From Saprospiraceae bacterium (GTDB taxonomy: Bacteria; Bacteroidota; Bacteroidia; Chitinophagales; Saprospiraceae): DNA of 64,000 nucleotides. The stretch spans positions 2,709,656 to 2,773,655 of the forward strand of contig JADJOB010000002.1 of assembly GCA_016714025.1 (NCBI GenBank). Reading direction: 5' to 3'. Positions 55,001 to 64,000 of this stretch are shown in pieces. The position numbers and the translations under genes are program-made. The first letter of the stretch is position 1; each line of letters begins with the position of its first letter. The notes beneath the pieces were generated by a model. The model was not told the DNA's origin. It did not search any database and saw nothing but the letters and a program-made list of their open reading frames with translations.

Positions 55001-57142
55001 TTAGAAAGAGGAGCTTCCGTCTTTTGGCATGATTGCTTTTCTGGATAAACGTAGTTTACCTGTCTTTGGATCGACTCCAATCAGTTTTACTTTGACGTGA
55101 TCTCCTACTTTAAATACATCTTCTACATTGTCGATGCGGCTGTGAGACATTTCACTGACGTGCAACAAACCGGATTTGTTTCTAAAGTCAACAAATACTC
55201 CGAATGGAAAGATCGATGCAACAGTTGCATCGTATACATCTCCGATCTGAGGTGAAAAGGTAATTTTTTCAATCATGGCAATGGCTTGATCCATTCCTTC
55301 CTTATTGGTACCAGCTACGTTTATAATTCCTTTATCGCCTACTTCCTCGATATTAATTTTAGTACCGGTTTTGGCTTGCATTTCCTGGATAATTTTACCA
55401 CCGGGTCCAATCACTGCACCTATAAAGCTTTTCTCAATGATGATTTCAATAATCCTTGGAGCATGGGGTTTCAAATCCGGATTTGGAACTGAAATCGTCT
55501 CAGCCATTTTATCTAAAATATGAAGACGGCCTTGTTTTGCCTGGTTCAATGCTTCTTCCAGTAATTCATAAGAAAGTCCGTCGATTTTCATATCCATTTG
55601 CGTTCCGCAAATTCCCTGAGCCGTTCCGGTTACTTTAAAGTCCATATCGCCCAACGCATCTTCGTCACCCAGGATGTCGGTCAGAATAGAAGTTTTACCT
55701 CCTTCTGAAATCAAACCCATTGCAATTCCTGAAATTGGTTTTTTTACAGGAACCCCGGCATCCATTAAAGCCAGAGATGCAGCACACACAGTGGCCATGG
55801 AAGACGAACCATTTGATTCGAGGATATCCGAAACAATCCGGGTAGTATATGCGAATGTATCCGGCATAATTTTACGCAAAGAGCGCGCCGCTAAATTTGC
55901 ATGGCCAACTTCTCTACGGCCGGGACCGCGGGAGGGTCTTGCTTCTCCAACTGAAAAAGCAGGAAAATTATAATGCAGGATAAATTTTTCGTTGTAAAGA
56001 TTGAATGCATTGTCAATCAGCATTTCATCGTCTTTGGTTCCCAGTGTTACAGATGTCAAAGACTGGGTTTCTCCCCGATTGAAAATTGCAGAACCGTGAG
56101 CAGCCGGCAAATATTCAATTTCTGTCCAAATTGGACGGACTTCGTCTTTGGCTCTTCCATCCAAACGTTTGCCTGAATCGAGTACCATATGACGAATGGT
56201 ATGTTTCTTTAATTTATCGAAATACGCAGCGATTTTTCGCTTGTTTTCGGTGGTATATTCTTCACCTTTGGTGGCAGTCAACATTTCTACACAAGACTTC
56301 AGGATGGCATCAAAACCATCTTTGCGCGCATGTTTTTCCAAAGCCGATTCCGCAATTGTTTTGATTTGAGTTGCCGCATTGGTTTGCAAGAAATCCGTTA
56401 ATTCCTGATCTTCTTCCACTACTGGAATTTCCCGTTTTTTAGCAACGGATTCGCCTAACATATCAGCAAGGGTCAACTGAGCACGACACTGAACTTTAAT
56501 GGCTTCATGCGCAACTTTAATGGCTTCGATCAATTCATGTTCCTGACACTCATTGGCTTCCCCTTCAACCATCATGAGGTTTTTTAATGTAGCTGCTACG
56601 ATGATGTCTAAGGTAGCGCGAGCCAGGTCTGTACGATTTGGGTTTACAACATAATTGCCATCAATTTTAGCAACCCGAACTTCTGAAATTGGACCTTCCC
56701 AAGGAATATCTGAGCAAGATAATGCGGTTGAAGCTGCCAAGCCGGCCAATGCATCGGGCATGGTTTCAGCATCTCCTGAAATCAGGTTTATAATAATCTG
56801 GGTTTCTGTAAGATAGGTATCAGCAAACAATGGGCGGATTGCGCGATCTACCAATCGGGAAATCAACACTTCATAATCTGATAGTTTGGATTCTCTTCTA
56901 AAGAAATTACCAGGAATTTTACCAGCGGCTGCAAATTTTTCCTGATAGTCAACAGACAGCGGGAAGAAATCCTGCCCTTCTTTAGCTTCCTTGTTTGAAA
57001 CTACTGAAGCAAACAACATCGTTTTGCCCAATTTGACGACGGCCGAGCCATGCGCCTGGGTGCCTAATTTTCCGGTTTCTAGGATGACCTCACGCCCATC
57101 GGGAAGTTGAAATGAGGTAGAGAAAGGCGTTTTTAAACCCAT
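55001..57142 (-). CDS. pnp: Polyribonucleotide nucleotidyltransferase (PNPase)
   Basis: 713 residues from the ATG at 57142 (MGLKTPFSTSFQLPDGREV). Two RNase PH domains are followed by a KH domain (IGAVIGPGGKIIQEMQAKTG) and an S1 domain (GDVYDATVASIFPFGVFVDF). The catalytic region includes GDEDALGDMDFKVTGTAQG. The enzyme degrades RNA from the 3' end with phosphate. It follows rpsO by about 100 bases, a conserved gene order. Confidence 0.96.
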   Translation of the reverse strand: MGLKTPFSTSFQLPDGREVILETGKLGTQAHGSAVVKLGKTMLFASVVSNKEAKEGQDFFPLSVDYQEKFAAAGKIPGNFFRRESKLSDYEVLISRLVDRAIRPLFADTYLTETQIIINLISGDAETMPDALAGLAASTALSCSDIPWEGPISEVRVAKIDGNYVVNPNRTDLARATLDIIVAATLKNLMMVEGEANECQEHELIEAIKVAHEAIKVQCRAQLTLADMLGESVAKKREIPVVEEDQELTDFLQTNAATQIKTIAESALEKHARKDGFDAILKSCVEMLTATKGEEYTTENKRKIAAYFDKLKKHTIRHMVLDSGKRLDGRAKDEVRPIWTEIEYLPAAHGSAIFNRGETQSLTSVTLGTKDDEMLIDNAFNLYNEKFILHYNFPAFSVGEARPSRGPGRREVGHANLAARSLRKIMPDTFAYTTRIVSDILESNGSSSMATVCAASLALMDAGVPVKKPISGIAMGLISEGGKTSILTDILGDEDALGDMDFKVTGTAQGICGTQMDMKIDGLSYELLEEALNQAKQGRLHILDKMAETISVPNPDLKPHAPRIIEIIIEKSFIGAVIGPGGKIIQEMQAKTGTKINIEEVGDKGIINVAGTNKEGMDQAIAMIEKITFSPQIGDVYDATVASIFPFGVFVDFRNKSGLLHVSEMSHSRIDNVEDVFKVGDHVKVKLIGVDPKTGKLRLSRKAIMPKDGSSSF

Positions 57143-57245
57143 AAAATAAAATCTTAATATGTTAATCAATGTGGGGCTACTCTTTAGTCCCCTGGTACTC
57201 TAAATAAACTGGCTGATCCGTTGAAGCAGAAAATCCTGATTCGTT

Positions 57246-57521
57246 TTACTTTCTCAGACCTAATTGGTCAAGAATGGCTTTGTAACGAGCTAAATCCTTA
57301 CTGTGTAAGTAGTTAAGTAACTGTTTCCGTTTTCCTACCAAATGAAGTAAGGCTCTTCTGCAAGAGTGATCTTTTTTATTGGTTTGAAGATGGTCGGAAA
57401 GTCCTTTGATTCTAGCAGTGAAAAGCGCTATTTGAGACTCTGTTTTTCCGGTGTTTTTATCAGAACCACCAAACTGTTTAAAGATGCCTGCTTTAGCCTC
57501 TTTAGTTAAGAAAGAACCCAT
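57246..57521 (-). CDS. rpsO: 30S ribosomal protein S15
   Basis: 91 residues from the ATG at 57521 (MGSFLTKEAKAGIFKQFGG). Conserved segments are GKTESQIALFTARI and LLHLVGKRKQLLNYL. S15 binds 16S rRNA early in small-subunit assembly. rpsO-pnp is a widespread operon order. A longer in-frame start at 57545 is less likely. Confidence 0.96.
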   Translation of the reverse strand: MGSFLTKEAKAGIFKQFGGSDKNTGKTESQIALFTARIKGLSDHLQTNKKDHSCRRALLHLVGKRKQLLNYLHSKDLARYKAILDQLGLRK

Positions 57522-57575
57522 TTTAATTGTATTAAAAGTTACCAAATGTGATCACTAAGATCAGTTTTAGCGCCG

Positions 57576-57583
57576 CAAATATA
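57576..57583 (-). promoter_or_regulatory. Bacteroidota -7 promoter element for rpsO-pnp
   Basis: The minus strand reads TATATTTG, 54 bases upstream of the rpsO ATG. The leader between them holds an inverted TGATC...GATCA pair that could be a regulatory structure. Confidence 0.5.
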
Positions 57584-57629
57584 GGATAAATGTTTGAATT
57601 AGGGAAATAAATGTGGGAAAAGGGGGCTG

Positions 57630-57925
57630 GAGGGAGGGAAGGCTGTTAGGCTGTTAGACTGTTAGGCTGATGGACTGATGGACTGATGGACTGGAGGGCT
57701 GGAGGGCTGGAGGGCTTAGACTATTAGACTGCTAGATTATTGGACTGTTAGGGAGGAGGGTTTTTGGTATGTTGAGCATTTTAGACTGACTGACCCCTGA
57801 CTACTAATTTCTGACTACTAATTTTGACTGACTGACCCCTGACTACTAATTTCTGACTACTAATTTTGACTGACTGACCCCTGACTACTAATTTCTGACT
57901 ACTAATTTTGGTGGCTGTTGGATTA
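57630..57925. repeat. Octamer arrays plus three perfect 42-bp tandem repeats
   Basis: Bases 57640-57745 are octamers such as GCTGTTAG, GACTGATG and GCTGGAGG. A unit related to the 81-bp repeat of 42.7-43.1 kb follows (from 57751, with GTTGAGCATTTTAGACTG). Three identical 42-bp copies occupy 57784-57825, 57826-57867 and 57868-57909. No gene or terminal inverted repeat is evident. Confidence 0.9.
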
Positions 57926-57984
57926 AATTATAGCATTGCTGATTAATAAAATTTGTACTTTTATTGATTGAATTAGGGAAATAA

Positions 57985-58382
57985 ATGGGAAAATTCGCTG
58001 TTCTCAGTTGTTTATTTGTTCTTGTAGCATGCCATAAGGAACCTGTAAAAGATTGCTTTTCAGAAATTCCGGCATTGAGCATTTATGGTGAATGGAATGC
58101 TGAACTCATAAACAGTCAATCCACAAAAGGCACCTTGAGTTTTTCAGCTTTTAGGACCTTTACCAGTAATCCGGCTGATTTAATTATTCCGAATAAATTT
58201 TTGGTGCTTTTTTAAGCAGCCAGAAATTTAGCATTGATTCAGTAGGAATACGATTTAGTGGAATTTCAAGCGATCAGAAAAAACAAATTAACATTGACTA
58301 TCTTTTTAGCAGTTATAAATGTGATTATATCGAATTAAAAAGTCTGGATCATGCAGATACTAAATTAATTCTCACCCGGTAA
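57985..58382 (+). pseudogene. Small lipoprotein gene with a one-base frameshift
   Basis: The ATG at 57985 opens a signal peptide with lipobox-like LVACHKEP. The frame stops early at 58215. Adding one T to the T5 run at 58198-58202 extends it (FFGAFLSSQKFSIDSVGIRF, then YKCDYIELKSL) to a stop at 58380, giving about 132 residues. Its length and ending (CDYIELKSLDHADTKLILTR) parallel the next gene, so the two are probably tandem paralogues. Lipocalin-like fold is a guess. Confidence 0.65.
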
Positions 58383-58453
58383 GTTGTTCGTTGTGCATGA
58401 TTAACATCACTTAAGCTTTATTAAAAAATTTTATTTAAATTATACAAATCAAC

Positions 58454-58864
58454 ATGAAAAATCAATTCTTCCATTGGGCATTCTTTGTCTTATCTATTGC
58501 TATGCTGTCTGCTTGTTCAGATGATGATGATAATTGTACACCAACAGCAGTTCCCACAAATATTATTGGAACATGGAACATCCAGATTAAAGGTTTAGGA
58601 TTTAGTGAATCGGGTTCTGGTACTTTCAATGCGGATGGTACATTTTCAACTGTTCCAGAGGATTTGCTTATTGATGGTGAATTAAATGGCAAAGCACTTC
58701 CAGTAAAAAAATATGTTGCTGATAGTACGAGTGTAACTTTTCGTGCGGTTGCAATTGATAATTCTGCATCTATTGGAAATACGGTTGATGTTAAATCCAA
58801 TGCATGTAATAAAATAGTCTTTGATGTATTCGGTGGACTTGCAACAATGACTTTTTCCAGATAA
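58454..58864 (+). CDS. Small lipocalin-like lipoprotein
   Basis: 136 residues. The signal peptide ends in the lipobox LSAC, followed by an acidic DDDDNC stretch. The body has IIGTWNIQIKGLGFSESGSG, a pattern of lipocalin-like lipoproteins, and ends CNKIVFDVFGGLATMTFSR. It is intact, unlike its probable paralogue 70 bases upstream. The ligand is unknown. Confidence 0.72.
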   Translation: MKNQFFHWAFFVLSIAMLSACSDDDDNCTPTAVPTNIIGTWNIQIKGLGFSESGSGTFNADGTFSTVPEDLLIDGELNGKALPVKKYVADSTSVTFRAVAIDNSASIGNTVDVKSNACNKIVFDVFGGLATMTFSR

Positions 58865-58899
58865 GGATTGGTTTTAGAAAGTCCAAATTAATATTTGTT

Positions 58900-59158
58900 G
58901 CCACGAATGTTGGACGAAATAAAGAAAGGAGGTTTGCCACGAATGCACGAATGGAGCACGAATGGAGGACGAATTGAGGACGAATGAAGAAAGGAGGTTT
59001 GCCACGAATGCACGAATGGAAGACGAATGAAGAAAGGAGGATTGCCACGAATGCACGAATTGAGGACGAATGAAGAAAGGAGGTTTGCCACGAATGCACG
59101 AATGGAGCACGAATGAAGAAAGAGGGATTGCCACGAATGCACGAATGGAGCACGAATA
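58900..59158. repeat. CACGAAT-rich tandem array
   Basis: The motif GCCACGAATG occurs at 58900, 58936, 59001, 59044, 59087 and 59130; the last four are exactly 43 bases apart. Units combine GAAGAAAGGAGG with runs of GCACGAATGGA-like 11-mers. Frames on the minus strand across it merely repeat the same peptide and are not genes. Confidence 0.9.
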
Positions 59159-59179
59159 GAATTTGAATTTTGTGTGTAT

Positions 59180-59197
59180 CTACGAATTTATTCGTAG
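59180..59197. other. Hairpin upstream of the DUF2911 gene
   Basis: CTACGAAT-TT-ATTCGTAG is a perfect 8-bp inverted repeat ending 22 bases before the DUF2911 ATG. It shares ACGAAT with the neighbouring array. It may be part of that repeat family or a binding site. Confidence 0.45.
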
Positions 59198-59218
59198 GTT
59201 TGTGGAAACTATTTAAAT

Positions 59219-60323
59219 ATGAAGCTTTTATCATGGTGTTTCTTGTTCTTGTTTGTCGGGCAACTAAATGCTCAGATCCCTTTAACTACCGTGCCGGATG
59301 GTGGTAATAAAAAGGCCAGCATTTCGGAATGGATTGGTCTTACTGAAGTCCGCATTGATTACAGTCGACCGGGTGTTAAAGGGCGTGAAGGAAAGATTTG
59401 GGGTGAATTGGTACATTATGGCCTGGGAGATTTAGGGTTTGGGAATACCAAATTAGCTCCTTGGCGGGCAGGTGCAAATGAAAATACCACCATCAGCTTT
59501 TCGAATGATGTAAAAATAAATGGCCAGGATTTATCAGCTGGTAAATACGGTTTTTTATTATTTATGATACTAGTTTCTGCACGCTCATTTTTCAAAAAAT
59601 AACAGTTCGTGGGGTGCTTTTTACTATGACCCAAGCGAAGATGCCCTTCGCGTTAAAGTAAAACCGGTCAAACTGGACCAAAGTGTTGAATGGTTGCAGT
59701 ATATTTTTAAGAATCAAACCAACACATCTGCTGTGGTTGCTTTGCAATGGGAAAAATTGGAAATTGCATTTACAGTAGAAGCAGATTACATTCGGGATCA
59801 ATTGAATTCTTTTAGAAAAGAACTGCGCAGCGAGCGTGGATTTATTTGGCAGTCCTGGAATCAGGCAGCGCAATGGTGCGTTCAAAATAATACCAACCTG
59901 GATCAGGCATTGGTATGGGCTGATACCGCAACCAGTACTACATTCGGCGGACAAAATAGTTTTCAGGCCTGGACTACCAAATCACAAATTCTTCAAAAAT
60001 TAAACAGAAGCGATGAAGCGTTTGCCACCATGCAAAAAATTCTACCCACCGCCGGTATTTTTGAAGTCCACCAATATGCTCGTCAATTAATCGGCCTGAA
60101 ATTATATAAACAAGCATTGGATGTTTTTAAAATGAATTATGAAAAACATCCCAACACCTTTACAACCCTAGTGGGCATGACTCGTGGACTGTCAGCCAAT
60201 GGAGCCTACGACAAAGCATTGACCTATGCAAGGCAAGCCCTGGAATTGGCACCGGATCCTGCTAATAAAATCAATGTGGAGGGAATGATTAAGAAGTTGA
60301 TGGAAAGGAAGGATGTGAATTAA
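59219..60323 (+). pseudogene. DUF2911 exported protein with a one-base frameshift
   Basis: A signal peptide (1-19) is followed by the DUF2911 core (ISEWIGLTEVRIDYSRPGVKG, then LAPWRAGANENTTISF and DLSAGKYGF). The frame then breaks. Adding one T to the T6 run at 59551-59556 restores IIYDTSFCTLIF and SSWGAFYYDPSEDALRV and continues to a C-terminal TPR region ending at 60323. Restored length is about 368 residues. The function of DUF2911 is unknown. Confidence 0.85.
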
Positions 60324-60329
60324 GGGAAA

Positions 60330-60444
60330 TGCCGCAATTCTGCAATGGTGCAATTCTACAATGCTGAAATGTTGAAATGCTGAAATGCTGGAATGCTGGA
60401 ATGCTGGAATGCTGGAATGCTGGAATGCTGGAATGCTGGAATGC
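60330..60444. repeat. GCTGGAAT octamer array
   Basis: About ten tandem 8-bp units, grading from looser ATGCTGAA forms into perfect GCTGGAAT, start just after the DUF2911 stop. Frames read through it give only a short repeated peptide (HSSIPAFQ). The period equals that of the arrays at 42.7-43.3 and 57.6-57.7 kb. Confidence 0.9.
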
Positions 60445-60595
60445 AAAATGTTTTGATCTTATAATTACCTTTTGGCTTTTGATAGGTATCACCTTATAAG
60501 AAATCAGATAAGTTCTGCTATTGGATTGCTATTGAAAAGCAGATTTTGCAATTAGGATTGATTTTCTATATTTGTAGGGACACTAACCTTCTTTT

Positions 60596-61498
60596 ATGAA
60601 AAGCGGCATGCTTTTGTTTTGCTTTGATGATCTATGTTTCAAAGCTCGAAGGGCAAATGGACTCAGCTACACAAGCATCCATTATAAAAAGTTTGTCTGA
60701 ATTTCGTTCGGAATTACTCAAAGACACTCAAAGTGTAATTGCCTATGGCGTAGTTGTACATGAGAATGCAAAGTTAAATTGGGATAGCATCAATAATCTG
60801 CATACTTATTATTTTAATGATGAAATTCGGTACAATTTCCAGGAATACAATCGGCGCAATCTCGCAAATCTTTATGGAAAAAACAACATTCTCACCCAAA
60901 TGAATATTGATATTCAAAAAGTAAAAAGTGAAAATCGTTACTTAGTCAGTGCCAACTATTATGGTTTAGTCGAAAATGCCTATCCATTCAATATAAATAA
61001 AAAGCTTACTCTTTTAAAAGAACTTGAATTTTATACTATACAAGAAGGAGATACAATCTATGATTTTGGGACTGGAATCATGTGCTTTGCACCTTTATTA
61101 TGTTCCATTTATCCGAATCTAACAATCTATCTATTTGCACCACAGTTAAATAAAAATGAAATCAACGAGAATTATTTAATCAAACACTTCAATAGCTTTA
61201 AAGACGGTTCGAGCATAGAAATAATTGATCCAGACTTTAATTTTCAGAAAAACAATATCATTCAATACAAAAAAGTATTTTTTAACTGGCCAATTGGCTA
61301 TTCCGACACTCCATTAAAAGTTCTAAAAAACACAAATAATATACTTCGTAAAGATGGTTATCTGTTTTTACACAATACAAAAGATGGATACACAATGAAG
61401 TTGAACAGCCAAAATTTTTTCCAAGAGAGAAACTCAACAAATTAACAAGTAAGGCAGGGTTAAAATTATATCGGAATTACAATTGGATTCAAAAGTGA
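60596..61498 (+). pseudogene. Exported methyltransferase-fold-like protein, copy 1, frameshifted at both ends
   Basis: The main frame (60627-61445) has a motif resembling methyltransferase motif I (IYDFGTGIMCFAPLL). The 5' end needs an indel in the A4 run at 60599-60602 to connect the ATG at 60596 to a signal-like AACFCFALMIYVSKLEGQ. The 3' end needs one more T in the T6 run at 61415-61420 to continue as NFFPREKLNKLTSKAGLKLY to 61498. A signal peptide on such a fold is unusual. Methyltransferase activity is not established. Confidence 0.6.
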
Positions 61499-61610
61499 TA
61501 TATAAATGTGTTAAAGCGGAAACAAATTAATTCTGAATTGCAAATAAATTACTCGTCACTAATTTAAAATCTTAGCAATTAAATTTATTATTTGATTAAA
61601 AGCAAAGCGT

Positions 61611-62480
61611 ATGAATCCAGTTCAAATTGGCTTTAGTTTATATTCTTCTGGTACCCTGGAGTCTTTCCAGCCAACTTGATTCAATGCATAGATTTAAAAT
61701 GGTTAGTGGCCTTTCTAAATTTAGGGATGAACTCATAGCAGACACAAACAAGGCCTTGGCTTTTGGTGTGTTGTCAGCTGAAGCCAAAAGAATCGCTAAA
61801 ATCAGAAACTACGGTCCTATTTTTAATTATATGGCCCGATTTATACTTTATGGAAATGAATGAACGATATCCGCATCGTTATTCCAGCTATTTTGATTCT
61901 AATAGTATTTTTAGTAAGAACAATATAAATGTGGACCAAATTAATAATGAAAATCATTACTTAAGGTCTTCTATCAATTACGGATTTTATGAAAGAGAAT
62001 ATCCTTTTAAGATTAAAAACAACATGGATATTGAAAGGAATTGGATTTTTAGATATTCAAGAAAATGATTGCATTTTTGATTACGGTCCTGGAATGATGT
62101 GTCTGGCCCTATTCTATGCAGCATCTACGATAGTATCACTGTTTATCAAGCTTTGTCAGGCCGTTACTTTGGTCATGTTTATAATGATAATTTTATTTCT
62201 CATTTTAATAGCTTTAAAAATGGTTCACAAAATTTAATAATAGAAATAGCTCCATATACGGTTCCTGTATTTAATGGTTTGTATGATTTAATATTTATCA
62301 ATTTTTCCAATTCAAATAAATTTTGATATTGATAAACTTATTATTGGAATTAAACAATCTTTAAAAAAGATGGAAATCTGATTATTATGCATTTACATGG
62401 TTGCGGAGGCCACTCATATTCAACAATTAGAAACCTTATCGTATAGTAAAATACTTAATAAATTAGGAAATCTGGATTCA
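61611..62480 (+). pseudogene. Decayed paralogue of the preceding gene, copy 2
   Basis: Pieces in three frames align in order with copy 1: GLSKFRDELIADTNKALAFGV, then NNINVDQINNENHYL, CIFDYGPGMMC and ISHFNSFKNGSQ. At least four frameshifts interrupt it, and the end is uncertain. It is a tandem duplicate that has decayed, or a stretch with many sequence errors. Confidence 0.7.
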
Positions 62481-62951
62481 CAATTGAGAAAAACTTGATT
62501 TAAAATTTAAATATTTATATAAATGTAAAATTGCTCGTAGCTAATCATTAAGCATGAAATTGCTGTCAATAAGAATCTGAATCCATTTTTTGAAATAGAC
62601 TTTTGTGAAAATTAATTCTATTGAAAAGTTCATTCTTCTAAATAGCTCCAAACATGAACTTCCAAATAACTTAAATTACTTTTCTTGCCAAGCGTGTTTT
62701 GATACTCAATTAAGCCTCGGCAGGAGACGCCTTCGGCAACTGGTAACTATGACAAATTCAATAGAAATAGGGAGCTATAATAAACATCTAATTTGAACAC
62801 AGCGCTTTATTTCTGATACTTTGACCTTTTGTGCAATATCCAATTGCCCTTCTCCCCCTCAAAATTAATTATTTGTTAAAGTACGAAGAACTTCGGATAT
62901 ATAAATAAAATGCTTAACTTTAAGCCTGTTTATTACTCAAATTTTATACTG
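62481..62951. other. Region without a recognised gene
   Basis: AT-rich sequence with only short frames. One of 63 codons (62605-62796) has no recognisable motif or start context and is probably spurious. No RNA gene or clear terminator was seen. Confidence 0.5.
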
Positions 62952-64000
62952 ATGAACCCTTCATTCAATTACTTGTTTCCTGTATCGCAAGCTTGTTAAT
63001 CCTGCAACTGGTTGCACAGACAGGGAATCCTCCACGGTATTTTAAAAAGACAGACAAAAAGTACTCCGCTCATCTATGCAAATATGGCTATGTTTAATGC
63101 AACAGAGCAGTCTGGTAAAGGCTTCAAATAGCAATGAAACAGGACATTTTTGAATTTAAAGATCTTCAAAATGGTTCGTACTATTTAAAATCGACCTATG
63201 TGGGAATGGAGTTATCAATTGGGAGGATTTCCATTCAAAACAATCAGACACAAGATTTAGGAGTTCTGAAAATGAATACCACGCCCATTAATCCAAGGAA
63301 ACAACAGTCAGTGCCAAACGAAGCATCTGGAAGTAAACCAGATCGTCTAGTATTAATGTGGAAGGAACCATCAACAGCATTGGTTCGGATGCTTTAAGCC
63401 TTTTGCAAAAGCCCCAGCGTGACTGTCGGCAATACTGGACAACATCAGTCTCCTGGGTCGTTCGGGGTGTTAGTATATCTGGATGGCAAACGAGTGCCCA
63501 TGAGCCGGAGGGATCTCAGCAATTATTGCAAACTTGCCTGCCAAACAAATTGATCGCATTGATATCATTAACAATCCCGGAGCTAAACACGAAGGCAGGC
63601 AATGCAGGCATCATCGACATCCGGGTAAAAAAGACAGCAACCCTGGGAACCAATGGCACCGTCGATGCTTCCTACATTCGAGGAAAATATCCGGAAATAC
63701 AGTGCATCCGGAACCGGCAACCACCCAGAAATAAAAACCTGGATCTTTTTGGCACGCTGGGAGCGGTCATGGATCGGATTCAATATCGTGAAGTTTCAAA
63801 GTTATCAAAACGGTTTATACCTCGAAGAATACAATGAATCCCGTCCGGATCGTAAATTATAATTACCGCTTGGGAGCGGATTATTTTTAACTAAAAAATC
63901 AAACCATTGGCATCTTTATTAAATGGAAACTTTTATAACGACGGTAAAACTGGGGAACCAATACCGAATTACCATCGGCTCAGCAAATACTCCCCGAATT
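62952..64000 (+). pseudogene. Decayed TonB-dependent outer-membrane beta-barrel receptor, runs off the edge
   Basis: Fragments in all three frames follow the order of a TonB-dependent receptor: a signal-like LLVSCIASLLILQLVAQ, a carboxypeptidase-regulatory domain (FKDLQNGSYYLKSTYVGMEL), a plug (SDALSLLQK, then VLVYLDGKRVPMS and IDRIDIINNPGAKHE, then AGIIDIRVKK) and barrel strands (NGTVDASYIRGKY). Frame changes occur roughly every 100-200 bases. It continues beyond position 64000. Confidence 0.8.

Noticed and set aside
58791..59234. Overlapping minus-strand frames across the CACGAAT array
   Set aside because: They encode only the repeated peptide produced by the array and overlap each other in different frames; no independent coding signal.
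60192..60492. Minus-strand frames across the GCTGGAAT array
   Set aside because: Low-complexity peptide (HSSIPAFQ repeats) caused by the 8-bp tandem repeat.
62605..62796. 63-codon frame as a small gene
   Set aside because: No recognisable motif, signal or promoter; likely chance in AT-rich DNA.

Overview
The window is an AT-rich chromosomal segment of a Bacteroidota bacterium, most likely of the Saprospiria lineage. That reading rests on type IX secretion (T9SS) C-terminal sorting domains, SprB and PKD repeats, a fused SecDF, a short primary sigma factor of 288 residues, a bacillithiol deacetylase, a secreted DUF1501/DUF1800 pair, a PUR/DUF3276 protein and promoters with the Bacteroidota -7 motif TAnnTTTG. 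Species cannot be named from the sequence alone.

Layout. 1-8.4 kb: etfB (cut by the left edge), a small TPR protein, dapF, an HtrA protease, an acyl-CoA carboxylase beta subunit, bshB1, fabH and an asparagine-synthetase-B-like secreted protein. 8.5-13.6 kb: a membrane VWA protein, then ComEC and a ComEA-like helix-hairpin-helix protein (DNA uptake). 13.7-18.1 kb: fructose bisphosphatase, an ABC exporter, DUF3276, DUF2905 and a nucleotidyltransferase. 18.2-28.2 kb: the DUF1501/DUF1800 pair, a ferredoxin reductase with its ferredoxin, EamA and phosphate transporters, MscS and an OmpA lipoprotein. 28.5-42.6 kb: SecDF, a TonB-dependent receptor, secreted T9SS cargo, MutS, a large thioredoxin-SprB-PKD protein and Ffh. 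43.3-48.9 kb: an unusual ABC ATPase, CcmE and CcmF (cytochrome c maturation), and three small genes. 49-50.4 kb: a SatD-type gene with a palindromic operator and a frameshifted DUF3307 gene. 51-52.4 kb: tmRNA on the minus strand, with a second copy of its 3' end 0.87 kb away and a toxin-antitoxin pair between the two copies. 52.5-57.5 kb: purC, a small gene, rpoD, pnp and rpsO. 57.6-64 kb: repeat arrays and genes that are nearly all broken by frameshifts, ending in a decayed TonB-dependent receptor.

Most of the window is housekeeping. The accessory signal is in four places: intergenic arrays built on 8-bp periods plus longer related units (42.7-43.3, 57.6-57.9 and 60.3-60.4 kb) and a separate CACGAAT array (58.9-59.2 kb); the tmRNA islet with a toxin inactivated by one stop codon; the SatD operator; and the frameshift-dense right end. 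Four of the frameshifts sit in homopolymer runs that are one base too short, so sequencing error must be excluded before calling these genes dead. I found no convincing new multi-gene defence, biosynthetic or mobile system. The best candidates for new biology are the ABC ATPase lacking its catalytic Glu and switch His beside ccmEF, the tmRNA islet, and the octamer arrays.
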